NCBI RefSeq assembly: GCF_001949145.1
Contig: NW_019091356.1
Location: forward strand, 3,713,747-3,777,746
DNA: 64,000 bases
Direction: 5' to 3'
Source: Acanthaster planci
Taxonomy: Eukaryota; Echinodermata; Asteroidea; Valvatida; Acanthasteridae
Under the pieces are notes generated by a model. That model made no database searches. It saw only the letters and a program-made list of their open reading frames with translations, and was not told where the DNA came from. Both the position numbers and the translations under genes were made by a program. Position 1 is the first letter of the stretch. Each line of letters opens with the position of its first letter. Positions 53,101 to 64,000 of the stretch are shown here, piece after piece.

Positions 53101-55950
53101 GTTTGTCTCTTTACAGATTCGAAACATGCAAAACAACAAATGCCTGGACACCATGATGAAGGAAAGCGGCCACAAAGTGGGCCTGTTCGGTTGCCACGGA
53201 CAGGGAGGAAACCAGGTAAGCCCCGGCGGAAAAAAAAGGAGGATAGAGTAAATATTCACCCATAATGCCTTGCACTTTCTCAAGCCAAGCAAACCACGTT
53301 GCGCAGTTTCCATCACCAGAACCCAATTTCACGGCGCTGCTAAGCAGTCGTTTTGATGTTTACAGAGGCTCCGTGGATTTCAAGGAGGCAGTAAGCACTG
53401 CTAAAGGCATGCTTACCTTGGAGGAAATAATTGCCTATTTTAGTGATGTTACAAAGGAAGTCTCCATGCTCATGCATGCAGTTTTTGTTCTGAGCGTAGC
53501 AACTTTCACGGCGCTGCTAAGCAGACGTTTTGACGCTTACAGAGGCACCGTGGATTTCAAGGAGGCAGTAAGCACTGCTAAAGGCACGCTTACCCTGGAG
53601 GAAATGATTGCCTAATTTAGTGATGTTACAAAGGAAGTCTCCATGCACATGCATGCAGTTTTTGTTCTGAGCGTAGCAACCGTGTAATGTTCACTGGGAA
53701 ATATGCTAATTGCTAAGCAAATTTTTGGTGCTACGGTTAGCAAGTTAAATAATGCGTAGTATACATTTGTTTTCACTGTGTGTGAGAGTAGCCGAAATAA
53801 TTTACTGCTAGATGTATGAAATGATTGATTATAGCAAACTTCTTTTATTATTATTCACCTGTGAGTTTGACCACATGTGTAACGAACAGTCCTATGTGTC
53901 TTCCAAACTGATTTTACATCTTTAAATATTTGCCAAACCAAAACTGTTCTGGGGCCCAATTTCATGGCGCTGCTTACAGCAAGCGAAAAATCGGCGCTCA
54001 GCGTAGCAGAAAATTCTGTGCCTACGGCGAACGTATTTCACTGGTTAACGAGGAATATTGGCTGGTACGCATGCATTAATCCCGTAGCTAAGGATTCTGT
54101 GCTCAAAAGGTGAGCTCAGAATCTTTCTGCTAGTGTGGTTTGCACAGAATTGAGATCATAAGTGCGGAATTCTGAGGTAAGCAGCGCCATGAAATTGGAC
54201 CCTGGGTAGACTTATGTCAAATTTTAAAGTGCCAATACCTTTTGAAAAGTATGATTTCAAATTCTTTTATCTTTACGCCTCTTCACCTAAACCCAAACTC
54301 CAAACAAACAAGCGTTACTCATACAGGTTACGATACCAGGTGGGTCGAAAATCACAAGTCCAACATACAATATTTAAACATTATTTGGGGTAAAAGTTCA
54401 GTGAAACCAAATTTCACCCCGGGTGTGTAGAAAAGTTTGGTTATCCTTCCATTAGGTCAAGACTTTGTCTTTGTCAGCCATTTCCTTTGCTAGCTGCATG
54501 TAAAGAGTAAACACTGCTTCATTCATTCACTCTGCCACTCTTAGATTGTACCATTCAGCGATTTCCTTCTGTACTCATACTTGGGCTCAGGTTGACGTGA
54601 TGATGAGATTTCGCCACCTTTCGTAGTCCACCTTTTGAATTGTTTCCCTTATGCAAGCATTGGTCATGGTACTCTGAAACCCTGCATGTTACAGCAATTG
54701 ACATGATTTGGGTGGAGCAAAATTTTGTGGAAGATTAGATTGAGGTGGTGAGAACGATGGGGCTTATCAAGCAGAGGTGTGCACTCGAACATACAATGCA
54801 GTTAGCAACACCAGGCTGTCAGATTGGTTGCATTGGGAAAGCTAGTGCTGTTTACAAGTCGACAATTAGAACATTCCGTGAAACTGGGGTTTTTTTTGTC
54901 TCGCATTCCCTCTGAGCAGATCTGGGCTATGACTAGGCTGCAGGAGCTGCGGCATGACGACGTCTGTCTGGACGTGGCCAGAGGCGGTCCCATCATGATG
55001 CTGAGCTGTCACTCACAGGGCGGTAACCAGCAGTGGGCGTACAACGCAGAGGTGAGTGGAACAACACAAGCTAATTCACAGTTCCGGGCATGGTCCCTGT
55101 CATTTTGCGGGGCAAGACAGGAAATGCGTTCGATAGAGACGGAGCCGTATTCCTGAAGATTTTCGATGAAGATGAAAATGTACTCCAGTGTTGACTTGCA
55201 AAAACTAAGCAATGTCAGATAGTTTACATGACCCATTGCAAAGTGTGTTCAAAGCCTACATTTTGGATTGCTCATATTTATGTTAACCCTTTCACGCCGG
55301 GACGCGTTCAGACACGCTGTAAAAATTGAGATCCTCAGCCCGCTTTTCAGCTATTATTCTCGGCCCATGCTCGAGCTAACACGGTGAAAGAAGGCAGACC
55401 CTGGCTCTTGTGTATGTGGTAATTGGTCTTTGTGTGTAGCCCAGAAATGAAAAGACCGAATTTGCATCATAATAACTAGCTTCACAATAGTCCCCACTTT
55501 GTAAAGAGGCAACAGGAATGTGGAAGCTTGAGTAGAGTCGCATGCCACCGAACAATCAGCCTTTTCACCGGTTAATTCATGCTGCGGTTTGGCAGGTGGC
55601 CTTCGTGGCCAAGCGAGGTTGGAATTCTTGGAGTTTGCTTTCGGAAAGAAATTCCCGCCGAGAAGGGGTTAATGAAATACAGAAAGCTGTTGATGAGTAG
55701 AGTTCAGTTGCGACTTTCTGATTGGATCGAAATTAGCTAAACACCTGTTAGTTAGTCTCAAATTTGTCTGGACAACTGCTGTCTAACCTAAAAAATTGTT
55801 GTTTTTTTTCAACAGACGAAGGAACTGAAGCACAGCAACGGATTATGCATGGATCTGTCAGACAAGTCTCAGGATGAACCGGCTATGAAGCCATGCAACG
55901 GGCACCCCTCCCAGAGATGGCAAATGACCAGCTGGAATTGGAATGAGTAG
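40904..55950 (+). CDS. GALNT1: Polypeptide N-acetylgalactosaminyltransferase, GALNT1/13 type, 10 coding exons
   Basis: A Golgi type II membrane enzyme that transfers GalNAc from UDP-GalNAc to Ser/Thr, the first step of mucin-type O-glycosylation. Exons: 40904-41117, 43985-44156, 48640-48806, 49892-50099, 50792-50962, 51406-51523, 52058-52375, 53117-53215, 54920-55051 and 55816-55950. All junctions are GT-AG with matching phases, giving 577 codons (GALNT1 and GALNT13 are about 556-559). Visible: cytoplasmic MLPKRRQCK, a membrane anchor at about 9-29, a stem, glycosyltransferase domain A with [10 protein letters not shown] and the DSH metal motif (233-235), the WGGENLE acceptor-site block (340-346), the third metal ligand in SHVGH (His368), then a ricin-type lectin with Cys-Leu/Met-Asp at 465, 505 and 544 and QIW, QQW, QRW. 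No key residue is missing. Vertebrate GALNT1 and GALNT13 are its closest relatives. Confidence 0.97.
41118..43984 (+). other. GALNT intron 1
   Basis: A 2.9-kb intron with no supported exon. It contains an A-run of 18 at about 42211 and otherwise AT-rich sequence. Confidence 0.7.
43985..44156 (+). CDS. GALNT1: GALNT exon 2 (stem)
   Basis: 172 bases from CAACAG to GTAAGA, phase 2 at the end. It encodes [20 protein letters not shown] and [20 protein letters not shown], matching the stem-to-catalytic boundary of GALNT1. Confidence 0.96.
44157..48639 (+). other. GALNT intron 2 (4.5 kb)
   Basis: No exon supported. A run of nine C followed by eight A begins at about 44177. Positions 46980-47340 are less AT-rich and contain no stop-free family match. 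I see nothing further. Confidence 0.65.
48640..48806 (+). CDS. GALNT1: GALNT exon 3 (catalytic domain A)
   Basis: 167 bases from CTGCAG to GTAACG, phase 1 at the end. It encodes [20 protein letters not shown] and [11 protein letters not shown], the nucleotide-sugar binding core of family-27 glycosyltransferases. Confidence 0.97.
48807..49891 (+). other. GALNT intron 3
   Basis: A 1.1-kb AT-rich intron with no exon or clear repeat. Confidence 0.7.
49892..50099 (+). CDS. GALNT1: GALNT exon 4 (DxH motif)
   Basis: 208 bases from CCACAG to GTACGT, phase 2 at the end. It encodes [20 protein letters not shown] and [19 protein letters not shown]. Asp and His of DSH bind the manganese ion; most relatives have DAH or DSH here. 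Confidence 0.97.
50792..50962 (+). CDS. GALNT1: GALNT exon 5
   Basis: 171 bases from CTCTAG to GTAAGT, phase 2 at the end. It encodes [15 protein letters not shown] and [20 protein letters not shown], matching the GALNT1 catalytic core. Confidence 0.96.
51406..51523 (+). CDS. GALNT1: GALNT exon 6 (acceptor-site block)
   Basis: 118 bases from CCTCAG to GTAAGA, phase 0 at the end. It encodes [20 protein letters not shown] and [14 protein letters not shown], the Gal/GalNAc-transferase motif with its catalytic-site Glu. Confidence 0.97.
52058..52375 (+). CDS. GALNT1: GALNT exon 7 (end of catalytic domain)
   Basis: 318 bases, phase 0, from TTGTAG to GTAGGT. It encodes [40 protein letters not shown] and ends [15 protein letters not shown]. 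The exon is noticeably richer in G+C and CpG than the others. Its last 40 bases and donor recur in the intron that follows. Confidence 0.97.
52330..52890 (+). repeat. 112-bp tandem array copying the exon 7 end and donor
   Basis: The donor at 52376 (GAGAGGTAGGTGG) recurs as GAAAGGTAGGTGG with GT at 52488 and 52600, exactly 112 bp apart each time, and as GGGAGATAGTTGG near 52712. Before each donor lies a copy of the exon end: GGATTACAAGTCCATGG in the exon, GGATTGCAAATCCATAGG and GGATTACAAATCCATAGG in the first two copies, and CTGGCCAGTGGATTACAAAT in the last. Two further decayed units reach about 52890. Each unit also has GGATTCGAACC, a B-box-like word on the minus strand. Confidence 0.93.
53117..53215 (+). 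CDS. GALNT1: GALNT exon 8 (lectin alpha repeat)
   Basis: 99 bases, phase 0, from TTACAG to GTAAGC. It encodes [16 protein letters not shown] and [13 protein letters not shown]. The alpha-repeat QxW is formed across the junction with exon 9 (Q/IW). Confidence 0.95.
53327..53680 (+). repeat. 177-bp tandem duplication, two copies
   Basis: Copy 1 is 53327-53503 and copy 2 is 53504-53680; they differ at a small number of bases. Each begins TTTCACGGCGCTGCTAAGCA, related to the ends of the element at 53951. Because 177 is divisible by three, one frame runs through both until a TAA near 53613. Differences change amino acids freely, so it is not coding. It lies in GALNT intron 8. Confidence 0.93.
53951..54206. 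mobile_element. MITE with about 28-bp inverted ends
   Basis: The left end (53951-53977) and right end (54177-54206) are inverted copies sharing CCAATTTCATGGCGCTGCTTA. The interior is CpG-containing and non-coding. The neighbouring tandem duplication at 53327 starts with a variant of the same end, so two members of the family sit side by side in GALNT intron 8. Confidence 0.85.
54920..55051 (+). CDS. GALNT1: GALNT exon 9 (lectin beta repeat)
   Basis: 132 bases, phase 0, from GAGCAG to GTGAGT. It encodes [20 protein letters not shown] and [11 protein letters not shown], with CLD and QQW of the beta trefoil repeat. Confidence 0.96.
55283..55672. mobile_element. TTAA-flanked piggyBac-like MITE, copy 2
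   Basis: A 390-bp unit in GALNT intron 9, flanked by TTAA at 55283-55286 and 55669-55672. The ends pair as CCCTTTCACGCCGGGA and, reversed, CCCCTTCTCGGCGGGA. It matches copy 1 at 32854 along its length in the same orientation, with one internal gap of about 30 bases near 55580. Non-coding. Confidence 0.9.
55816..55950 (+). CDS. GALNT1: GALNT exon 10 (lectin gamma repeat, stop)
   Basis: 135 bases from CAACAG to TAG at 55948. It encodes [20 protein letters not shown] and [16 protein letters not shown] (instead of CLD) and QRW form the gamma repeat. Confidence 0.96.
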   Translation, partial: TKELKHSNGLCMDLSDKSQDEPAMKPCNGHPSQRWQMTSWNWNE

Positions 55951-56575
55951 GCTTAATGGAATGGGAAAAAAGCCAGATCAGGTGGCCTATTATCACAGGA
56001 TGCCTGGGAATTTGCCATGGAAGTTGTTTCAGGAAGTTCCTATGGAAGTTTTGTTGGCACGGAAGTTCTTGGGAAATGCCTTGGGAGTTGTTGGAGGGGG
56101 AAAGGGAAGTCAGGCATTTCGCTGGAGTTTCCTTGAAAAATGAATTTATTGTCACTGGGGAAAAACTCTGAAGGGGATCAGTGAAATCCCAGAGATGCTA
56201 AATCGCAGCTGGAAAATCTGGCAATGGTTATTGGAATTTCCATGGAGTTGAGAAGGGTTATGGACTAGAAAAATACCCAGAATGAGATCAAGCACTGATG
56301 GAAGTCCTGGGAATTTCCTTGAAAATCAGTGATGGAAAATCCTGCAGTTCTGAAGGAAGTTCCTGTAAGGTTTCTGTAAAGATTTACATTCGAAAGTTAG
56401 ATATTTGCCTAATGGAGTTTCTTTGTGACCATGAAGATTCTCCAGTAATTCATATGACTTCAGCAAACCTTCCAGAGAAGTTGTGTTCAGTGATCTCTCT
56501 GATTTGTGAAAAGTATAACAGGAATTGCTTTTATGGATGCGAGAAGACCAATAAATGTGGCGGCAGTTGAATATT
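55951..56575 (+). other. Probable GALNT 3'UTR
   Basis: Non-coding sequence after the stop, with AATAAA at 56550-56555 followed by a GT-rich stretch, a good poly(A) site. The first 400 bases contain decayed GGAAGTT(C/T)-type repeats. A second AATAAA at 59257 could serve a longer form. Confidence 0.5.
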
Positions 56576-59500
56576 AATCCAAGGTCACAGGTTAATCTCA
56601 GAGTGAAAAGTTAAAACCAAAAGTTTTTAAAATCAGTAAGCCAATATAGTCAAACATTCACGGGGGAATTTACTGAATTTATGTCCAAAGTAATGTTGCA
56701 AGATGCCTGTTTAATACAACTGGTGTATTTTTTATCTGTACGTGCGTTCGCATAACTGACCGCAGAAGTTCATGTTTTTGGGATTGAAAAAAACACAACA
56801 CTCTTCATGAAAGCACATGTGGTTCTGGAAAGGAGTTGGTAAATGTAAAACTTAGAAGTGAACACCATTCTCCACAGTTGCCTAAAAATAGCTGGTAAAT
56901 CAAAGTGTCAAGATCCGAACGCAGTAACTGCCATTCCATTCCGCACTGGCGTCTCAGTCATGAACTGTGGACTGTGATGTAATGTCAGGAAATTGAGTTT
57001 GGTTGGGTCAAGTTCCACGACTAGACGCAGAATACCATGGTTGCCTTCATACTCCCAAGCAGAATGTTCCCTTTTGTTGATTTCGTATCGTTTTATTTTT
57101 TTATCGACGATACTACCAGCCCCATCGCCAGTTTCAGGTATTAAGGGGGAGGGGGGGTCTCAGCTAGGGGGACCACATCGCAGGAACAAAATATAGTTGT
57201 CATGCTTATGCTTTTTACTGATGGGAGGGGGCAGCTTCCCGCCAGGGGGGCCTAGGCCCCTCAGCACTGGGTACTACCTTTGGACAGCAATTTGACTTCA
57301 TTTGTGCTGCCAGAAGACACACTGCCCAAAATATGGAAAGAAAAAATTTACTTTGTGTTTATTGTCTACTTTTTGGTGCAACTCCTTTCCTTAGAACTAA
57401 TTTATGAAGAATGTTTCAATAGAGTTACATTTCCAACTCCATCTCCAACTCCTAATGTACATTTTTTTTTCTTATTTGATTTTCGGGAGTGTTATCACTG
57501 GTCATGTATTAAATGTTTGTCTTTCATTGGCTTAACTAGTGAGGCACGAAGCTGTTTTAATGTAGATAATGTACCATCTTCGCAAATGTAGGGTTATTTT
57601 AAAGTGTCTTAAAAAGTCTGTTTGTTGTTAATAGCATATACTTGCAGTGTCTTGCTTCACTGATTGGTCCCCTCAAAGCATGTTGCTTTAATCTTGGTAC
57701 ATTGGTCTGAATATGAGTTTGTTGGCTGTTATCTTAGGCGTTTGCTTCTTGGACCAAATTCACGGGAGACAGAAGTCACACAGTGCACTGGCAGAAATGT
57801 TTTGCAGCATTTAAAGTTTGTCTTTTCCTCGAAACAACCACAGTTTAATTGAATGACACTGATCTAATTTTTAAACTTGTTCATTTGCACGACATCGTTG
57901 CGCGGAATGTTCTATTATGGCTCACACATCGTGTCATTGATTAAACTAAGATCAAAATGCTGTTTTCTTCTGCTTGGAATGGTGTGCAGTTTGCTCAAAC
58001 TCTAGTGCATGCCAGGTACAATTTGTGGATGATGGCATTTATGGAAGGTGGGCAACTTATCCCTTTAACTGTTTCAAGAAAATGAGGCATCATTTTTTGG
58101 GGGGGGGGGTTGAAATAGAGCATGACGATCTTGTCTCTGTTCTTGTAGATTTGTACAGTGTTTTCTATCTGGTAGGTGCAAAAAACCAGAGGATAATTAT
58201 AATAACAATCAAAGTGTGTGTTTATAATGCAAATTTCATTAATTAACCTTGATGAACTGGCTAATTTAGAAACTAATATATATGAATACAGACATTATTT
58301 TTCCAGGAATTGATATCAATATGGCAAAAGCAGAGCTCTGTGTAAATAACCCTTTTTTGGAAGGGTTTGTCAAACTTTTGTTTATGCACATATCTAAACA
58401 ATGCCTGCTCAAGCCTCAAATAATAATACTAATTGTTGCCAAAAGATTAGTGTAAAAAGAACTATTCATTTAACACTGCCCTCTGTTGGCCGCATTGATC
58501 ATCGCTTTTATTCAAATTTTATACAAATTATCACTGTGGCCTTTCTTGTGCAACGGGAAAAGAAAAAACTTAGTCGAGCCCATGTTCGTTTTCATCTCAT
58601 GTACTCAGATACCATTCTGTTTGGAGTGTGAGCTGATTGATGTGACAGTCTCCCTCTAATCTGATCGAAATTTGATGGATTTTATTTTGGGGGGGGAGGT
58701 AATTGCTTGCAGGAAGGTTCAAAAACAGAAGTGTTTTCCTAATCATCAATTTAAGATCTGTCCCATCATCATTTCAGTGCAGAACTTGTCACAGAGTTCG
58801 AATTATTCCAATAACAGACATCAGCCAAATTTTGTACAAAGTTAGACGTGATGCTTTGGACAGGTTGGAAGACAGCAAGGAGAAAATAATGGTTTCTGTT
58901 GGATAGTTTGGAGATAAAGAATTAGACTTCAACAATAGAAGACAATCAAATTTGTACCAACGTAAATGCATAGTTACTGTGATACACAAGTGCCTTTAAT
59001 TGTATTGTTAAAATTAATTTTAGGAGAAATGTTGTGATGCATTGTGTTTCTATTTTCCCTTTGTATTTAATTTCAAAGCATGCAGCAGTGACATTTTGTC
59101 ATTTCCCCTATTTTATTTTTGGAATCATTTCATAGTGACCGACATCAAACAGTAATGTGATTGGTTGATGTCACTCGCATGACTTGCTAGTTTAGGTTAG
59201 TTTTCTTTTACTTTAATGGAAATGTCAAGCAATATTTTATCTTATATGTGTACAAAAATAAATAAGAGAAATGTGCTTAAAATTTCCTTTGGCATCAAGC
59301 GTTCTGGTTGCTTGGTTATTTGTTTTTCATCTCAAATTTGGAGATGGTATTTTAAATTGTAATTCAATCACTAATTTCTTGTACAGATATGAGCAGACGA
59401 CATTTTCCTTCAAAGTTGGTGTGAGCCCTCTATCGTCTCGTTTGCGTTGTCCAGCGTCTGGTATCCGACCCTACCCAGTGGCTCGTGATATACCAGGCTA

Positions 59501-62500
59501 CCTTGACAGGTGGAATTTGCATTAGAATAGGCACTCGTACCGTGCGCTGGTTTTCTCATTTCGACGACCCTCATCGACAATATCGGTTTTCAAGCAGAAT
59601 TCGAGTGGTTTTGCTACAACTGTATCTGTAGATAGTGGTCAAGATACTTCTTGTACTCTTTGGAAGAACTCGGCACTGTTGACACTGAGTTTGAACCCAG
59701 GTGTGAGCTTTTTTTGGCGAGGTAGCGGAAGAGCCGAGAAGCATTTTTGAAGGTATGTGTAGAAAGCAATGGGTTGCAAGGGACGCCATTTCCACGGCTC
59801 AGTGAACATGCAAGATGAGACCGGCACCTTTCCGCCCACTGGCGAAGTTTGCCGAACGTCGCTGCTAGCCGTATTTTCAAGTAGCCCTAGGCCTACTTTT
59901 TACTGTCAATTTAGGACGCTTAGACCTACCTGAAAAGTCGGATTATTTTTGATCGCCATCTTCAAATATTCATTTTCTTTTTTCCTCAGCGGTGCCATGA
60001 CATGTCATGCACATGACATACGTCACATAATAAATTTTACACCTTCAATTTATGTTTTTGGGAAAGCATCAGGCTCGGCAGAATGACAAGTCTGGTAGAC
60101 AAGTCTCCATGCTATTTATTGCCTATAGGTGTCTTGAATATTGTATTTTCTGACCTGGGCCTACTTGAAAATGGTTAAATGGTTTCTTTGAAATTTATAT
60201 AAATTTCTTCAAACATTTTGGACAGTATCTATCCGTATCCTACTTGTGAAAGAGAAGTATTTCTGTAGGCCTACAGGTTTTACCTTTTCAAATGCATTTT
60301 CTTTGGCTGAGTACCGTGGAAGAGAGATGTATAGAAAGATTTTGCTTTTGAACCCACACCTGCATTGGTCTGAAACATTTGTATCTTTGAAAATAACTTT
60401 CCAGCTGTTTTCAGAATAAACGCTTGGCAGAATCTGTCATTTCCAGATTTTATTTCAGTAAAACTTGTGAACAGTTGGGCAGAAAGTAGGCTTACCTTTG
60501 AACACTTTGAGTCACCATAATGCCAAGAACATCAAACATAGAAAACAGGAACTTTCTTCCCCTGTACTGCATGAAAATTTCCTGATGAAAGTCTTAAAAT
60601 TGAAAGTTGCGCCAAGCATTTAACACATGGGTAGTTATTTTAGAAGATTTTGCTGTTCCAAACTGTTTTTGGTACATGTATTAAAGTAAAATCTTTCCAG
60701 ATGTACACGTATGTACGTTATGGCCTGTGACTGTGCAAGCTATATTTTAAGTATATTGTCTTTGCAGACGGAGCATAGAATTTGGAATTATTTTATACGT
60801 GGGATTTGAAAAGAAGAAAAAAAGCTGTAATGCCAGGCTTACTGCTGGGCACTCTACGATCCCCAAAATCAATACACGTTGACGGAGTCTGTTCCTAGTG
60901 GGGCAATTTGTAAAGAAAGACCCTCAAGCTATTGACCTACTGACTTCTTGTCTTTTTAGTGTTGTAGAGTGTGAGTGTTGCTTTTCAACTGTTATATTAT
61001 AATTAATTCATATGTGGAGGCGACGCTTTGGTATTCTGTGTTGAGGGAGTACATCATTATGTTCAATGCATAGGCTGTTTGAATAGGTAAAATCTGAGAA
61101 AAAGTAATTTACTTTAGAGTTGCTGTTTAAGTGAACAAATTTATACACTTACTGTGTAGCCAAAAGGGGAAGGGAAGGGAGATATCAAAAGTAACATTAA
61201 ATTATTGGTAAATATATCATTGGTCAACTGGTATTAATTTTGATGTCTTTTTGCCCAGCCCGACGTGTATTACAACATTGTGTACTCAATGTTTGCCCCT
61301 GAAGGCTTGTTATAAAAACCCATAAGCCTACTCGGGTTGTACTTCATAAAGATATGCATATACATAATTGTAGAGTACAAATTGGACTTGTCTGCATTTA
61401 AGCATTCTTGCTTCAAGCATGGAAATTATGAAACAGAAGATGTGGTATTGTTGGTTGAAACTCTTCTCTTGCATTCCATTGACTGCGTTGGCATTTGTGA
61501 TCCTTTCCTATCTAGAATGCCGTGCAAATAGACACAGGTCCATGAACGTAATAAAAAAAAAGAAATCTGCCATTGACTGTAAAAGTACATCTGCATACAG
61601 TGGATTTCTCCATTTAGATTACAAAACCACACGGGTCCAAAGCTCGAGGACTTGCTGTGTGATTAACAGAAATACGCCAATCTATCTGTGCATTCATTGA
61701 AAACAGGTAGTTCGTCGGAGCTGGTGTTTGCATTGTGTAATTGTGAGACATGTTGAGTAATGCTGGGAGAAGCACGCGTAGCTTGAAGTGCTTTTGTGCT
61801 GCAAGCAACTCTGTTAGTATTTGGGAATCAGGAATGCCATTACATTTGGGAGGCAGATCCAAATGAAACATTTGTACTTGTACGTGCACCTGCTTTTATA
61901 AAAGGAATTTGTGACATTGTATATTGACAGTTGCTGCATGGGGATGTATTGAAATGTTTGAAAAGGATTCACATAATGCAGTGATTCAAAATACAGGTAA
62001 TGGACAGTCTGCCTTTGAAGTGTACCCCCAGGCGGCAAAAGAAAGACAGATTGTTGTAAGTTTCCCAAGCGGGTTCTTGCACACATTCTGCGTGTATGCA
62101 AAGAGCATATATTAAGGAATAAATTCGTTACACGTACTCTGTGTGCTTTGTGTCAAACCTGCCACTGATCTCCATCATAGACGCACGCCTATGCGGTGAG
62201 TACCAAAAAAGCACGCCCTCTTTTGTTCGGCTTGGAGCGGATAACATCTTCCTGCACCATTTGCGCGTAACTGAACTCTTGAGGTCAAAACTACACATCA
62301 AGAGTACATACATGTATGTCCGACTACATTTGTTGGCCACAGTGATCTTATTCATGTACAGTTCTGAACTTAAAGTTTCCAGTGTCCGCACAGTGTTTTC
62401 AGAGTAACAAGATCTAAGAATTCTAAAAAATCGTTACAAATGTTTGATAGTGTCACAGGCACGGAGACATTGGCCTTACTCTACTGAAAAGTGATTTTGA

Positions 62501-64000
62501 TTGCACAGAAATGTTTCACAAAATACCTCAAAAGCATTAGATTGTCACAGTTATCCTAAGCACTGAAGCAGGTTTTTTTTATTACCTGCTCACAGTACCG
62601 TCCCCCTGATGACAGAGTGCCCTTTTCAGTTCAAAACAAGCCAGTGGTATTGTCTGAGACTTCTACCTCCCGCTGCGCGAGGAGCCAACCATTTACCATT
62701 CTGTACCCTTGGAGTCAGGTGTGTACAATGCAGTCAACCCCCCCACCCCATGCCACACAGAGTTGAGCAAAGTTCATAAGCCAACCGCTGGAATTTTTTC
62801 TTTTGCGGTTTAAATGCACAGCTAGGCATGAGTTATTGTATTCCACCCCTGTGCATGATAACCCAGAGACGTTGCTTAAAGGTGCAGTGTGTGGGTTTAC
62901 ATAATTACTTTTGGCCCAGAAAGAACCAAACTGTGACAAATTTATACGTGCAAACTCATCCGTTTGTTTCTAACAATTTATGTAGCATAACTTCCTCTAC
63001 ATTGCATTGGCTGGCCTCTTTGTACGTTTTTTTCAACTGAAGCTGTAAAAACACAGTACCTGGACCAGACTTTTGTTGAACTCTTAACAAAATGTGAGCA
63101 TTTTTCTCCCGAGAAATCAATGTGTATTCCATGGTGACGATGAGAAAACACATAGCAGTGGTTTATTGTGTTGTCATTTTGCACAAGAAATGTGCCCGAG
63201 TTTCTCAGTTCACTTGTGTCCAAAGTTTAAAATTATGCATCCTGCTTTATTGTTTTCATCACGGTTCACTGTTTCATCAAGTTTGCACTGTTTCTGGATA
63301 TTTATGATGTGCCTTAGGTAGAACAAAGAAGTTCCTTTTTCATAGAATGTGGCGTCGTAGTCTCAAGTCCATTTAACATTTGGACGTTTTTCTAACCGTT
63401 GACCCTCTTCAATTTTCGTCTACTCTAGGTCATCATCTGGCCCACTTTTTTTTGGGGGGGGAGTAATATAAACTGTCACTAATTTTTGGCTGTATTGTCA
63501 TATTTTGTTAGTCACACAAGTTGAGGATGAGGGTATATTCCACGCTTTGCTGAACATTAAAATTAAAACCTTTTACATCCAAAGTCGTTTATTGTAATGG
63601 GTATGGCGCGTCTTTTAAGAGGTAATAGAAAATCATCACCGTGACCAGAGTTTACGATAGTATTATTATTAAGGTCATCCATAAACCTGTGTACACACAA
63701 TAGATTTTTTTTGCCAACTGTCTGTACCTGTGTAAACTCCATGACTCAACAATCTGCTATCTGCAGTACGGGTATTCTACTAAATTTTTTCTACAGGTAC
63801 ATGCCATTGTAGTTTTTCTCATTATAACTGAATTCAAACGGCCTGACATACATGTAGTCAAGTAATTTTTGTCGGTCTGTCTGGAAAAGATTGGTTTCAT
63901 TGACTGCATTAATGGAAAAAGTGTTTTGAATGCGATACATATCTTATACTTCTAAATACGACAAGTTTGCAACTGATTGTCGCATATATTGAGCTCATTT
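56576..64000. other. Downstream stretch, no gene recognised
   Basis: Short frames only, none with a recognisable family or consistent splicing. The most gene-like patch is 59400-59880, which has higher G+C, open frames on both strands, and a well-placed minus-strand ATGGCG ending at 59789. Its peptides match nothing I know. Three T-run/G-run junctions lie at about 58087, 58683 and 63445. Confidence 0.6.

Noticed and set aside
53265-53615. Apparent 59-residue protein repeat
   Set aside because: It is a 177-bp tandem duplication in GALNT intron 8. Changes between copies are mostly amino-acid changing, and the second copy gains a stop.
1-64000. CRISPR arrays, bacterial operons or a viral genome
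   Set aside because: The window is spliced eukaryotic DNA with GT-AG introns; no direct-repeat/spacer pattern, bacterial gene or viral gene was seen.

Overview
This is animal nuclear DNA with many introns. It carries two recognisable protein-coding genes, both on the + strand and both assembled here exon by exon from splice sites and phase. Moderate introns (about 0.2-4.5 kb, with one of 10.4 kb), single-copy FMNL-like and GALNT1/13-like genes, many short foldback elements and frequent palindromic TACATGTA words suggest a marine invertebrate deuterostome. An echinoderm or hemichordate is my best guess, but the sequence alone does not settle it.

Region by region: (1) 1-10525 has no gene I can recognise. 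It holds a 59-bp perfect-looking hairpin at 5916 and a TATA-type core promoter candidate at 8531, possibly for the gene that follows. (2) 10526-34787 is a formin-like (FMNL/FRL) gene of 26 coding exons and about 1058 codons. It has a candidate N-myristoylation start, a GTPase-binding/FH3 region, a coiled coil, an unusual glycine-rich segment, a proline-rich FH1, a full FH2 and a C-terminal DAD. Its 3'UTR probably runs to about 36.2 kb. (3) 36.2-39.1 kb is intergenic with two compact inverted-repeat elements and a CpG-rich stretch. (4) About 39.1-56.6 kb is a polypeptide N-acetylgalactosaminyltransferase of the GALNT1/13 type: one candidate 5' exon and 10 coding exons giving about 577 codons from the conserved start. 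All three metal ligands and the three QxW lectin repeats are visible. (5) 56.6-64 kb has no gene I can support.

The two genes have unrelated roles: FMNL builds actin filaments under Rho-family GTPases, and GALNT starts mucin-type O-glycans in the Golgi. They are neighbours in the same direction, not a functional unit.

I found no new multi-gene system. The most unusual features are two places where the 3' end of a coding exon together with its splice donor has been copied into a tandem array in the following intron: FMNL exon 2 (unit about 90 bp) and GALNT exon 7 (unit about 112 bp). Others are a TTAA-flanked piggyBac-like MITE family with one copy in each gene, several foldback elements, a glycine-rich insertion in the formin, and a possible in-frame N-terminal extension of the GALNT through an upstream exon.
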